The notes under the pieces were generated by a model that searched no databases, had not been told where the DNA came from, and worked only from the letters and a program-made list of their open reading frames with translations. From positions 1-28,943 of the forward strand of contig CDMY01000677.1 of NCBI GenBank assembly GCA_001179505.1: a DNA stretch of 28,943 nucleotides. Direction: 5' to 3'. Made by a program: the position numbers and the translations under genes. Source of the DNA: Vitrella brassicaformis (taxonomy: Eukaryota > Sar > Vitrellaceae). Shown piece after piece: positions 1 to 11,175 of the stretch; the stretch's first letter is position 1, and each line of letters starts with the position of its first letter.

Positions 1-44
1 TTGATGCGTGTGGTGTGGCTGTGATGGATGGGATGCTCACTCAC

Positions 45-596
45 CATGGCTGCTGGCCAGGCTGCTGGACTTGGGCCTCGACATAGCACCACTCTCTGCC
101 TGTGTTCCCCTCGGGCGTGGCCGTCGTCGTGCAGTCAGTGAAAATCTGACCCGACCGGACAAACGTCGCGGCGCACAAACGACCTGCACAAGTAAGCGCA
201 TCACACACAGATGGATGGATGGATGGAGTGATGTGTGTGTCTCGTTTGCTCATTTTTCTGACCGTCGATGGTCTTCCTGTGCTGCTGTCTGAACTGTGTC
301 AGCGCCTGAAGCGGCTCACGGTCATAACCTACACCCACACGACACATTAACACACAACACCATTGATGAGACACACACAAATGAGTGAATGCATGTGTGT
401 TTGCTAATCAGACACACTCACCCAGATCGACAGAGGCAGGAGTGGCCGGCTCTTGCTTGTTGACTGTCTGCCTGAACCTGTGTGCCTCTTCAGCTGTGTC
501 GCTGCCGAAAAGCCATCCTGTGATCGATGAGCCAGACGGCGTCACAAGAACGAGACTCACAAGCAAGGCAATCAACAGACGCATGTTTGACAGCAT
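45..596 (-). CDS. Secreted protein with fibronectin type II-like Cys module (5' part; 3' end outside window)
   Basis: Three exons are read on the minus strand: 596-422, 328-263 and 183-45, joined in phases 1, 1 and 2. The last donor (44/43, GTGAGTG) leads out of the window. The ATG at 596 opens a clear signal peptide (about residues 1-23: MRLLIALLVSLVLV core, small residues after it). About 60 mature residues of spacer follow, then a Cys module with the pattern LCAATF...FTDCTT...GREWCYVE. The spacing of C, DCT and WC resembles fibronectin type II / kringle-like modules, which bind extracellular ligands. The small middle exon (YDREPLQALTQFRQQHRKTI) is supported by matching phases on both sides and a good acceptor. 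A secretory or surface role is inferred; the ligand is unknown. The upstream gene is transcribed in the same direction and ends 408 bp before this start. Confidence 0.72.
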
Positions 597-1004
597 GTTT
601 GCTCTTTGTCGCTGTCACAGTCAGTGAGCGACTGCTCTGGCTGGCAAAGCAGAGTCAGTCAGTCTGTGTGTCTCAGTCAGACGTTAAATCGATGTCTGTC
701 AGCGTTAGCGTCCAAAGAATATACACATTCACACACACGCTCGTAGACATGTATGTACGTATGTACATGATGATGAAGGATCACAAGCAAAATCATCAGC
801 CGCACATCCATCCACAAAGGCAAACAAAGACCAGCTCTACACTCACGCACGCGCCGGGCGGCAAAAACTCGCGCCGTTTCCCCGGTCTCCCCGACGCACA
901 CACATGCATTCAACAAGCATCGATTCAGCTGGGAAAAGATTCATCTCCGTCCTTCATTCACCGAACAGAAAGAGAGAAGAGATGTGTCCACCTGTATCCT
1001 TCAT
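597..1004. other. Intergenic spacer upstream of the secreted-protein gene
   Basis: This 408 bp stretch lies between the stop of the membrane-protein gene and the start of the secreted-protein gene, both on the minus strand. It holds CA/GT-rich runs and no convincing exon. It should contain the 3' UTR of the first gene and the promoter of the second. A minus-strand open frame at 677-916 looks exon-like but is not needed, because the membrane-protein gene ends well upstream of it. Confidence 0.5.
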
Positions 1005-2959
1005 TCACTCTGTCGGCGCCGGCTCAACATCCAGCTGACACACACAGAAAGCGCCGGTACAGATGGATGTGCGTCAGGCCTTCTGCGTACCTCAACTAAC
1101 TGAAGGAACAAAAAGGCCGTCACCGTCGCGAGACTCAGCGAGATCGCGGTGCAAAACTCCTTCGACCACTCCGCCAGCACGACCTCACCTGCCACACGAT
1201 TCGCAACACGGCAGATGAACACTTGCCCTGGTCATCTCATCTCCTCACCTGGGTTGAACTTGTCTTCGGTGTCGCCTCTGGACTTTGTCTGTCGTCTGAT
1301 CCACCACGGAATGCCGATCGACAGCAAAATCTCGAGGAAGAGCTCGATGGCGGCCGCTACGACGATGCGGTTGAAGTAATCTGCCGGCATTTCGTAGACA
1401 AAATTGTTCGGCTGGAAGCGCAGTCCTATGCCGATGGCCGCTATCGCTATGATGGCCTGACACACACACGCAGTACAGCACAGCATCAGCAACCACCCAT
1501 GTGTGTATTGAGTTTTCCTTTCTCAGCGCACCAGCATGTCGTTTGATTGCTGAAGGACGAACTTCATGGCCACACACTTGAGCGGCAGGCCCATGGACTC
1601 CTCCAGCTTGAGGCTCATCCGCTGCCACAGCCACGCAAACACCCGTGCGAAAAAGCCGGGCTTCTTCGTCTCAGCAGCTGCTTTCGACGCCTCATCGCGA
1701 CTGACGCTGTCTTGCCCCCCATTCTGCGCCTCGGACACCGATGCGGTCCCACTGTTCACATCGATCGCGACCTCTCCGTCGGCCTCGCCCCCATCCGATG
1801 AAGTTGTGGTTCTTCTCTCACTCGTTGCGGCGTCTTCGTGCGAGTCGCGGTGTCCCTCGTCGCTGGTTACTCCTGTCGAGCGACTCGCGCGGCGAAGCAC
1901 CTCCTGCACTCCAAGCGGCACGGCCTTCTGGGCCAGCTTGGACTCGAGCACCTTGTCCATGACTTGTTGCAGCGACAAGATCAGCAGCGGAAAGACAATG
2001 AGTTTGTACACCACCTTGACCAGGAGGATGAGTATGATCTCCAGCCACGATTCCACCATGAAGAAGACGAACCGATAAGGAACTGAGGCAAAAATGATCG
2101 ACTGGAACGACATGATCGTCCCCAGTTTGTCCGTGTCGCCCTGCACGCGGGCCTCGAGCTTGCCCTCCAGCGCTTTGATCATCCCGATGCCCACTGGATA
2201 AACCACACAGAGGGAGGGAATTGCAAATCGAATTCCCTGCACCATGCCGAACGTCCACGCGAACATCAAAGAGTAGGCCAGCTGCATGTAGGGCACTGTC
2301 ACGCACAATGACCGAGGGGCAATCTGGCCGACGGGGACCGGTGGCAGCGGGATCAGGCCTTGCAGGGCACCTAACACATTCCCGAGAAGGAATAAGAGGA
2401 TGCACATGCCCAGCAGCTTCATGCCGTCGGTCCGGGCGGTGAAGGGCACGACAACGGGCAACACCACCGCAGGCAGCACCACCCCGATGATCCACAAAAG
2501 ATAGCTGGCTCTCCGCTCAGGCGGCACGTAGCGGAGGGTCACCAGCGTCGTCAGCCCGAACACGATGCCCAGCAGGGGCAGCTTCACACACACCAGCCAC
2601 CAGAAGTCATGAGTCGGGAGCCACACGAACACAGTCGATAACGCGGCCATCGGCAGCACAATCCACACGCCATACCAAACGACTTGCAGCCTCGACAGAC
2701 GATGGCCGCTCTCCGAATCCATGCCATAGAGCACCTCGGTCTTGTTCGTCGAGATCTCGTGGTTCCTCGCATGGCTTTTCGCTGGCACTGCTGGTGCTGC
2801 TCTTGCATCTGCTGAAGGGCTGCCCTCCATCTTCTCCGGCTCCATTCCGCGTCGGCAGTGGGAGGCTGCGAGCTTAGCTGCAAGTCCCTTTGTTCCCCCC
2901 CCTCTGCCACAAAGGAGCATCAAAGCCTGGACCTTCGTACGACAACTCTTCCAGCTCAT
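1005..2959 (-). CDS. Polytopic membrane protein of unknown function
   Basis: Four exons: 2959-1532, 1456-1249, 1227-1091 and 1034-1005, with stop TGA at 1007-1005. The model gives 600 residues from the ATG at 2959. An in-frame ATG at 2845 (MEPEKMEG) is an equally possible start and would leave a longer divergent promoter. After a polar N-terminus come several strongly hydrophobic segments: VVWYGVWIVLPMAAL, then a segment around WWLVCVKLPLLGIVF, then LLWIIGVVLPAVVLPVVV, LLGMCILLFLLGNVLG, a long pair near YSLMFAWTF and FAIPSLCVVYPVGIG, and two near IIFASVPYRFVFFMV and ILILLVKVVYKLIVF. A roughly 120-residue acidic, Ser/Thr-rich cytosolic-type loop follows, and exons 2-3 add two to three more helices (AIIAIAAIGIG, IVVAAAIELFLEILLSIGI, LSLATVTAFLFLQ). 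I do not recognise the family; a transporter or organelle membrane protein is possible. It is divergent from the kinase gene. Confidence 0.78.
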
Positions 2960-3154
2960 CGAGAACGAAAAGGAGCGAGAAGGGAGACTCAGTCGATCGG
3001 CCTCTCCCTTCGGCCCCCTTCCCTCCCTCCGCCCTCGTCTGCAACGGAAGCCTTAAGGTGGTTTGCTCAGCGCAGTGCTATCGTCCTGGAAGGCCGTGTG
3101 GCGCCCCTCCATTGGACTACCTCTGCCGCGTTGAGGTAGTCGGTTTGTCTGTCC
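2960..3154. promoter_or_regulatory. Divergent promoter region, membrane protein / phosphagen kinase
   Basis: About 195 bp separate the two outward-facing start codons (309 bp if the membrane protein starts at 2845). The stretch is CT/GA-rich and contains no TATA box that I can see. Both 5' UTRs and core promoters must lie here, so shared regulation is likely. This is inferred from position only. Confidence 0.4.
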
Positions 3155-6100
3155 ATGGGCTGTGGCTCATCGGTGCCCACTGCCGTGACTGTTGAAGACA
3201 CTGACAACGTTCCAGGACCGCCTGCTCTCAGGCCCTCAGGCCCCACACAACCAGACGCCACACCGAAGCCTTCACAGCAGCCTGACGCCACTCCCAAGCC
3301 GTCCGAGCAGCCGCAGGTGTCCAACGACGTTCCCATTGTAGGAGCCTCTGCGCCAGAAGAGCCCCCCGCCGCAGAAGAACCCGCAGAGGAAGCCCCACAA
3401 GCCGAGGAGACCGCCCCGCCGGCAGAAGAGGAAGAGCGACCACAGGCAGCTGAAGAAGAAGCCCTGCCTGCTCCCGAGGAAGTACCTCCACCCGTCAAGC
3501 AAGAGGAAGAGGAAACGGCCCCCGTGCAGCCCAGCCCCGCTCCTGCTCCTGCGCCGCGACTCATCATGGGCAACATCCCGAGTGATTTGATCATCAAGTA
3601 CATCGACCACGAGAAGTATGGCGAGAAGATGCGCAAGCTTCTCGCTGCCAAGGAGTTGTACCGCGACAACCGCATGGCCAAGCACTTCGACCTGCAGTAC
3701 TTCGAAAGTTTGGATGAGGACATGCAGAGGGGCTTGTTGCATCTGTGCAACAGCGGCATCGAGAACCCCGACTCATCCATGGGCTGCTACGCCATGCAGG
3801 TACGGGACCACACCACACCACACAGAGAGGGACGGGGGCCATGTCTGTATGGGTCTCAATCCATGTGTGTCGTTGTGTGTGTAGCCTGCGGATTACGATC
3901 GGTATAAGCCATTCTTCAGCAAGGTGATTTGCGACTACCACAAGGTGGACGCGTCGGCCACTCAGACCAACGAGTGGTCGTTGGAGGGCGTTGAGGGCAT
4001 CCCTGATGGCGGCAAGCTCGACCTGTCGCTGCTGGGGCTGCCGGCGCTGTCGATGCGGGTGCGTGTGGGCCGCAACCTTGCCGACTTCCCTCTGCCGGGC
4101 GCCATGACCAAGGAGGACCGGCTCAACATGGAGACCAAGATGTGCGAGGCGTTCGCCAAACTCATCGGCATGCCCGAGTACGGCGGACGGTATAACTCCC
4201 TGACCCCAGGACACAAAGACAACATCACGTGAGCAGCACACAGAGGGGAGGGAGGAGGGGCGATGCTCACCTGTCTGTGTGTGTGTGCCATCCATGTGTT
4301 TAGTGACGAAGAGTACAAGCAGTTGGTTGCTGACCACATCATGTTCAAGGACATGGCCAACGATCCCTACCTGGCCAGCGCCGGCATCGCCAGCGACTGG
4401 CCCTTCGGCCGCGGCGGCTACGTCAGCGAAGACAGAGGTTTCATCATCTGGGTCAGCCGGCCAAACCCAACCACACACCCAGCCACACAGCCACGTGTGC
4501 TGCCCATGTGGTTTGTGCGTCAGGTTGGTGAGGAGGATCACCTGCGCATCATGTGCATGAAGAAGGGCACCGTCCTCAACGAAGTGTTCGACCGCCTCAA
4601 GGCCGCCCTGGACGTCGTCGAGAGCATCGAGGGCCTCCAGTTCGCCAAGTCGCCCGACTACGGCTACGTCACCAGCTGCCCAACCAACCTCGGCACAGGA
4701 ATGAGGGCGTCAGTCCACATACAGATTCCCAATCTGACGCGTGACGGCACCGAAGCGAAGGCGAAAAGCGTTTGCAAGCCGCTGGGCCTCTCTGTGCGCG
4801 GCATGGGTGGCGAGCACACTGCAAGTGAGCTGCCCACACACACACACTCCTCTGCGGCATGTCTGATCGGTCATGACCTGCCTTTTGTGTGTTTCAGTCG
4901 GTGCTGACGGTACGGTTGACATTTCCCCATCAGGGCGTTTCCACATCAAGGAGGCCGAGATCATCGTTGCGCTATACAAGGGCATCAAGCTGCTGAAAGA
5001 GGTGAGGACAGACCTGCCTCTGTCTCCGAGGACTCAACGAGCCGTGTCATGATGGTATTTCTCGCTCTCTCTCTCTCTGTGTGTGATAGGAGGAGGACAA
5101 GGCGGCAAAGGAGAGCCCCGCCGCGGCCCCCGCTGCCAAGGCGGGAGACGACGACACCAAGCTGGTCCTCAAGTACTACGGCCACCCAACATACGGTGAC
5201 AAGATCAAACGCCTCCTGGCCGCAAAGGAGCTGTACACGGGCAACAGAATGGCCAAGCACTTCGACCTGCAGTACTTCGATAGCCTCGACGACGCCGGCA
5301 AGAAGGGTTTGTTGCATCTGTGCAACAGCGGCATCGAGAACCCCGACTCATCCATGGGCTGCTACGCCATGCAGGTATGGGACCACACCACACCACACAG
5401 AGAGGGACGGGGGCCATGTCTGTATGGGTCTCAATCCATGTGTGTCATTGTGTGTAGCCTGCGGATTACGATCGGTATAAGCCATTCTTCAGCAAGGTGA
5501 TTTGCGACTACCACAAGGTGGACGCGTCGGCCACTCAGACCAACGAGTGGTCGTTGGAGGGCGTTGAGGGCATCCCTGATGGCGGCAAGCTCGACCTGTC
5601 GCTGCTGGGGCTGCCGGAGCTGTCGATGCGGGTGCGTGTGGGCCGCAACCTGGCCGACTTCCCTCTGCCGGGCGCCATGACCAAGGAGGACCGGCTCAAC
5701 ATGGAGACCAAGATGTGCGAGGCGTTCGCCAAACTCATCGGCATGCCCGAGTACGGCGGACGGTATAACTCCCTGACCCCAGGACACAAAGACAACATCA
5801 CGTGAGCAGCACACAGAGGGGAGGGAGGAGGGGCGATGCTCACCTGTCTGTGTGCCATCCATGTGTTTAGTGACGAAGAGTACAAGCAGTTGGTTGCTGA
5901 CCACATCATGTTCAAGGACATGGCCAACGATCCCTACCTGGCCAGCGCCGGCATCGCCAGCGACTGGCCCTTCGGCCGCGGCTGCTACGTCAGCGAAGAC
6001 AGAGGTTTCATCATCTGGGTCAGCCGGCCAAACCCAACCACACACACACAGCCACACATGGAGAGCCTTGGATACTTGTGCTGCCCTTGTGGTTTGTGCG

Positions 6101-6605
6101 TCAGGTCGGTGAGGAGGATCACCTGCGCATCATGTGCATGAAGAAGGGCACCGTCCTCAACGAAGTGTTCGACCGCCTCAAGGCCGCCCTGGACGTCGTC
6201 GAGAGCATCGAGGGCCTCCAGTTCGCCAAGTCGCCCGACTACGGCTACGTCACCAGCTGCCCAACCAACCTCGGCACAGGAATGAGAGCCTCAGTCCACA
6301 TACAGATTCCGAAGCTCACTGCCGATGGGACGGAGGCAAAGGCCAAGGACGTCTGCAAACCCCTCGGCCTGTCGGTCCGCGGCATGGGTGGCGAGCACAC
6401 TGCAAGTGAGCTGAGCTGCCCCCACACACACATTCCTATGCTGCATGTCTGATCGGTCATGACCTGCCTTTTGTGTGTTTCAGTTGGTGCTGACGGCATG
6501 GTCGACATTTCGCCGTCGGGGCGTTTCCACATCAAGGAGGCCGAGATCATCGTAGCGCTGTACAAGGGCATCACACTGCTCAAGGAGAAGGAGGACGCGC
6601 TCTAG
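3155..6605 (+). CDS. Two-domain phosphagen (arginine-type) kinase with N-myristoylation motif
   Basis: Ten exons: 3155-3799, 3885-4228, 4304-4451, 4524-4824, 4898-5001, 5090-5374, 5458-5801, 5871-6018, 6105-6405 and 6484-6605; 913 residues, stop TAG. The protein begins MGCGSS, a consensus for N-myristoylation at Gly2 with a palmitoylatable Cys3. A Pro/Glu-rich tail of about 130 residues follows, then two complete ATP:guanidino phosphotransferase domains joined by an Ala/Lys/Asp linker (about 515-540). Each domain has the MRVRVGR substrate-binding arginines, an EEDHLRI catalytic motif (E382-H385; E776-H779) and the active-site Cys in SCPTNLGT (C431; C825). The family moves phosphate between ATP and a guanidino compound as an energy buffer. 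Arginine is the likeliest substrate, but the guanidine-specificity loop was not tested. The usual NEEDH motif reads GEEDH in both domains. Ciliates have membrane-anchored arginine kinases, so membrane or flagellar targeting is plausible. Confidence 0.92.
3734..6290 (+). repeat. Tandem intragenic duplication inside the kinase gene (units about 3734-4702 and 5309-6285)
   Basis: The two kinase domains share every intron position. From about 3734 (copy 1) and 5309 (copy 2) to about 4702 and 6285 they are nearly identical at the DNA level, introns included. The intron at 3800-3884 differs from 5375-5457 by only a few bases. Identity falls on both sides: the codons for FESLDEDMQRG versus FDSLDDAGKKG, and for IPNLTRDG versus IPKLTADG, differ widely. 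A second similar tract covers the last duplicated intron, with the common 3' part near 4861-4910 and 6440-6500. This mosaic fits an old domain duplication refreshed by recent gene conversion. Confidence 0.85.
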
Positions 6606-7106
6606 GCAGCACAAGCACCACAGCTTCTTTCTGTCTGAAAGCGAAGTGCGATAACCGTTGGTTGTATGGCCTGGCTGTCTGCCTGCCCGTGTATAGCCCG
6701 CTTTTTCCGTGCGGCTGGCTGTGCAGTGAATGGCTGGCTGGATGCGTTTCCATTGCGTTAAATTGCATCGTTGTGTTGTGATTTGTTCGTCTCGCTCGCT
6801 AACACTTGGCTCACTTGGTTGGTTGCTTGGTTGGTTGGCTGGTTGCTGGCGTGGTCTTCTGTCAATGGACGCAGCGACACGCCTTTGCTCACACACACAC
6901 GCATGTGGCACGGCATGGCATGGCATGGTTGAGGGGAAGGGGTCGTGACAATCATAGTCTTTTCACATAGAACACGCATTGGTTCGGCAGACAGACATAC
7001 GCACACGAATGGCAGGGACTCGCCACTGTTGGGGCGGACAGACAGACAGAGAGACTCTCTTGCGTGAGGGGCCGAATGACTGGGTGAGTGGGGTCTTGAC
7101 TCATAC
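6606..7106. other. Convergent intergenic region, kinase / MCM-like gene
   Basis: This 501 bp region between two converging 3' ends should hold both 3' UTRs. It contains a run of GGTTG/TTGGTTGG repeats around 6815-6850, CA and GACA runs, and a GGCATGGCATGGCATGG repeat near 6913-6928. I see no exon or RNA gene in it. Confidence 0.5.
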
Positions 7107-10100
7107 TCAATAGCAGTGGAAGAGTGTGGCGATGCGTGACTCGAATCGCTGCAGCGGGCTGGCCGCATCCTGCCACACAAACAATGTCACACATGCAGAA
7201 AGATCAAACAGCACAAACAAGAGGCTGGCTTACGTCGGTGCCGGCGAGTGAGAAGCTGCCAAGGCCCGCAACACCATCTGAGCCACCACCTGACGACCAC
7301 ACGGAGAAGCGGTTCCCTTTAAACCGCATATGAGAAGGGCCGTGGTCTGAGTGTCCGCCTCACCCACCTGCATTGTTCTTGACGGATCGGCTGTTCTCCA
7401 GGAACATGAGGGCGATTGCGATGTCCACAGCCTTGAGTGACCGCACCGGGCGACGCACCAACTGCACCCATCCATCCATCCATCCACCAACAGACAAATA
7501 TCGTTCTTATGCGCGCCTCGCCGCCCACGTCTGTCGGCCCACCTTTGTCGTGGCCGCAGCGAGTTTGATGATCGTCCGCATCTCCAAACTGACATATACA
7601 GGCGTCTTCAATGGAGATGGCTACCCGTGTTGTCATGTCTCCCTCCATCCCTCCCTCCTTCCTTTATTGACTGACCTGGTGAGGGCCTGATGGTGTAGCT
7701 GCAGTGCGCCTTGATAGTCTCGCAGCAGGGAGTGGGACGGCTCAGAGAGACTGAACGCCGAGGGACCGGTGGAGACGTCGACGGGGATGGGGATGGGTGG
7801 TGCGGTCCGTCTGACCCTGCCCTGCCGCCCCTGCTGCTGCTTGTTGGGGCGACGCTCAAACACCTCACCGACAGTCTGCACATTGGGGAAGCAATGAAAC
7901 TTGTTCGGGAGAGGTAATGACATTTTTGGTGTGTATGTACCTTGCGTCTGGCGTCACCGAGTGCGGCGTTGTTGCCGCCGTCCACCTCCATCAAGCCCCA
8001 GAAGTTGATGACCTTAGCCACTGCATGTTTCCAAATGTAGAAAAGGCTTCACACATCATGATTTGTCGTACGTGCGCATGAGTCTGCGATTCGTTCATCC
8101 TCCTCGCCATCCTCCTGCTTGACGTGAATGGCCAGAGAGGTGGGCTCCTGCACACACACAACAACATGACACCACAGGGACGATGACCTCACACAGAGGT
8201 CACCATCGCATCGAAGAGGCCGGTGAGGTCGATGACTGAGTCGAAGTAGGGCAGGAGGGGCTTGATGGTCGACATGGGCGACCTGTCAGTGATCGAGACA
8301 CAGCCAGATGCAGCATGGCGAGTCTCCCCCTCTTTGCAGCGCGATCGATACTTGGATGCTTTCTTCGGGCCAGTGACATAGAATGCCCAGAGCGTGACAT
8401 TGGCGCGGTGGTAGCCTGCCTTGGCCAGCTTGACACGGCCATGCGACAAAACCTCCGTGAAAACCTCTCGCTGCTTGGCCGTCAGCTGACCGGCCACACA
8501 CACGCACAGAGACACACATGTGCAGTCGCAATCGGTGTGGCGGCTTCCCTCACTTCATCATCCGATAGATTGAAAATGGCGATGCGATAGAGGAGCAGTG
8601 TGGTGGGGTCGTGGTGCTTGGCGTCGAACACGAAACAGTGGGGCAGACACTGGGCAGCCCCCAGCAGCAGCTTACGCAACATGACGTCATCATCTGATCG
8701 ATCAACCACACACGACGAGATGCATGTGTGCATGTCTTGCGGTCATGTGCTGCACCGACTGACTGACCTCCAGTGAATAGGCAGTGGATGGGCTGGTAGG
8801 GGAGATCGTTGGCGAACATGTCTGCCGACACAACAAAGATAGTGAGCGATGGGAATGTGCCATTCCTCTTGTCCCTCACCCGCAGTGCCCAGCCGAGAGA
8901 CGGTCGCGCTCGTGACGTCCGTCACTGAGACACATTCACAATCCGTGATAAACGGCTGCACAGGGGTGTTCATGTCTCCCTCACTTGACATTCTGTCGTC
9001 CATCCTGCCCGCTGCCATGACCTGGCCCTCCTCATCCTCAGCGATGTGGTGCTCCCAACGAGACCCGCCTGACACACACGCACCGACAAAAGAGACACAT
9101 GGACGTCCGACTTGGTTCTCGACACACAAACGGCTGCGTACCTGTCTCGAAGGCGAAGTTGCCCGACCAGAACGAGTACAGCTGGGGGTCGAGTGGTAGA
9201 AAGTTCTCATACGCCAACGCAGCACTGCATGCAGAGGAGCATCAATCTCATGTTGGTATATATGTGGGTGTCCTTTTACGAGAGCAGCAGCACGACGCGA
9301 GGGATGCCACAGGAGTCAGTCGGCAGATGGTCTGGCAAGCAACGCGAAAGGGAAGAACATTTGTGAAACCAGCCGCTGTTGCGTGTGCGTCGCCTCGTAC
9401 CCTTGGCCAGCATCTGCGCTCTCTCCAAAAGTGCCGTCCAGTCAGAGAAATCGTCTTGCGAAAACTGCATCTCTCGGTAGGAGTCGCCCCCGCCATGGCC
9501 CGCCGCCGCCGCCGCCGGAGCAGCAGCAGCCATTGGCAGACACTCGTAGAATCGCACATCACCAGATGGACGGCTCGGTGTGCCGTCACCCAACAAAGCC
9601 TGACACAAATCGAGAGTGAGCATCACTTTCGATGTGTCATCCTTCCTTTGTCATGTGTCGTCATGCATACCGATGGTTCATTTGGCGGCGAGACATCGAG
9701 TGCCCACACGCGGACCTTGCCGTTCGTGCTGCCGAGAGAGGGCGGCAGCGGGACAACCTGCAAGGGAGAACGAGATGCTTCACATAAACACAAAGGCGGC
9801 TGTTCTGTGAGTGAGGAACCTTGAAGTCAGCACGGCTGCCGAGTGGATACTTCTGCAGGAACGTCTCTGCCTGCAGCCAATCGCACCCATGAATGAATGA
9901 GCTCGTGTGCATGTCGGCGTATCTTTCTGTATGTACCAGTTTCCCCTCCACAGTCACGGTCAGTGGCGTGCGGCTGAAGCCGTTACTGTCTTGCGATACG
10001 GAGATCAGCACCTCGCGATAGGCTGACAGGGAAGCAGCGTCCAAACCATTGGTGGATGGATGGATGCATCAGAGTCTGTCACTCAGGTCCTTTGCGTTGC

Positions 10101-11175
10101 AGGTTTACTTGTGTAGGTGCGTCTGTTTGTGAGCTCCTGGTACTCCTTCTTGCACGTCACACACTTGTACACCTCAGACCTACACACACAAGACACCATT
10201 TGGCTTGGTTTTCGGTGCGTCTTTTTCGCGCCCACTTTGGTTTGATAGGTGTGCCGAACCGCGACACACGCAGTAAAACGTCAGTGTCGCCCATGTCGAT
10301 CATGCCGTCCCCATCCTTGACACACATGCACTGCGGAGAGAACACCTGAACCAAACTGAAGGCCGGACAGAGAGAGAGGGGTCATGGATGGGTGTGCGTC
10401 GTGTGTTGTGTATGCTGTGGTTGGGTGACCTTCTGTGCTGGAGTGGTGAGCAGCTGATGACCACGCCGTCATCGATGCGGATCAGGCTGCCTGTCTGAGC
10501 ATACAGGGACGACGTCGAGAACGAACTCACCCTGCAAATGACGTTGAAACACACACACAGAGATAACACACATCTGCTGCATTTCTGTGGTTTGAAAGTT
10601 TCGTACGGTGCGCGGATGTAAGTGCATGATGAGAAGTAGATGATGACCAGCTCCTTCGATGGCGGCACATACTTGTCCTGCACGAACCACAGAACCGTGC
10701 ACAGACACAGATGCCTTCCGGTCCTTGCCCACCTTGTCGTCGTCCGTCATGTCGGTGCCGGTGTCGTCGTCGAGGCCCAGGTAGGCGGCGCTCTGGTCGA
10801 GGTTGGACAGCAGACGCCAGATGACGTGCTTCAATAACTCGTAGAACATCGTAAAGCGCTGCACCACCAACACACCCAACTCTGGTGCAGCGTCCAACCT
10901 GCTCCAATCCACACGACACAACACAAACGACGCAGATGGATGCAGCCATTCTTTTCCTCTCTCTTTATTCCTTACATGTGGAGCACATCGAGCTCTTCCA
11001 GATCAACCTGAATGAGCGGCAGGGCCTGTTGGTCGCGCGCCATCCGAGATTTTGTGGCGAGGAAGGCCCGTTTGATCTCGGCAGCGGCGCCATGCTCTTG
11101 ACTCAGGACCCAGTCCAACAGGAGAACCTCCAGGCGATCCCTCTCGCTGGCGGAACCATCGCCTCCCATCGACAT
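7107..11175 (-). CDS. MCM-fold protein with degenerate ATPase site (MCMDC2 / MEI-218-like)
   Basis: Twenty-four exons, all in phase, give 832 residues from ATG 11175 (the first ATG after an in-frame stop) to TGA 7107. Exons: 11175-10976, 10898-10733, 10677-10607, 10531-10430, 10355-10236, 10179-10109, 10022-9937, 9870-9820, 9757-9671, 9599-9401, 9331-9280, 9224-9142, 9068-8880, 8821-8768, 8693-8554, 8485-8352, 8282-8204, 8147-8072, 8020-7941, 7875-7676, 7588-7543, 7461-7368, 7289-7234 and 7169-7107. The order matches MCM proteins: N-terminal helical part, zinc-binding region (C189, C191, C226, C229), AAA-like core with the LAKAG hairpin (577-581), and a C-terminal helical part (LEMRTIIKLAAATTK, KAVDIAIALMFLENSRSV). 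Walker A is lost (GDDDVMLRK at 510-518), Walker B is lost, and the arginine-finger SRFD is PYFD (613-616). In animals such proteins act in meiotic recombination. The MCMDC2 name is inferred from this degeneracy, not from alignment. Confidence 0.75.

Noticed and set aside
677-916. Apparent extra 3' exon for the membrane-protein gene (RVFAARRVRE)
   Set aside because: The gene ends earlier in a short, in-phase exon (LDVEPAPTE) with a good acceptor and a 56-nt intron; this segment lacks a proper acceptor.
527-1099. 190-codon open frame on the plus strand
   Set aside because: It has no ATG at its start, overlaps the last exons of the minus-strand membrane-protein gene and has repeat-like composition.
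3594-4541. 315-codon open frame antisense to the kinase
   Set aside because: It is a shadow of the kinase exons in a GC-rich gene and runs straight through its introns.
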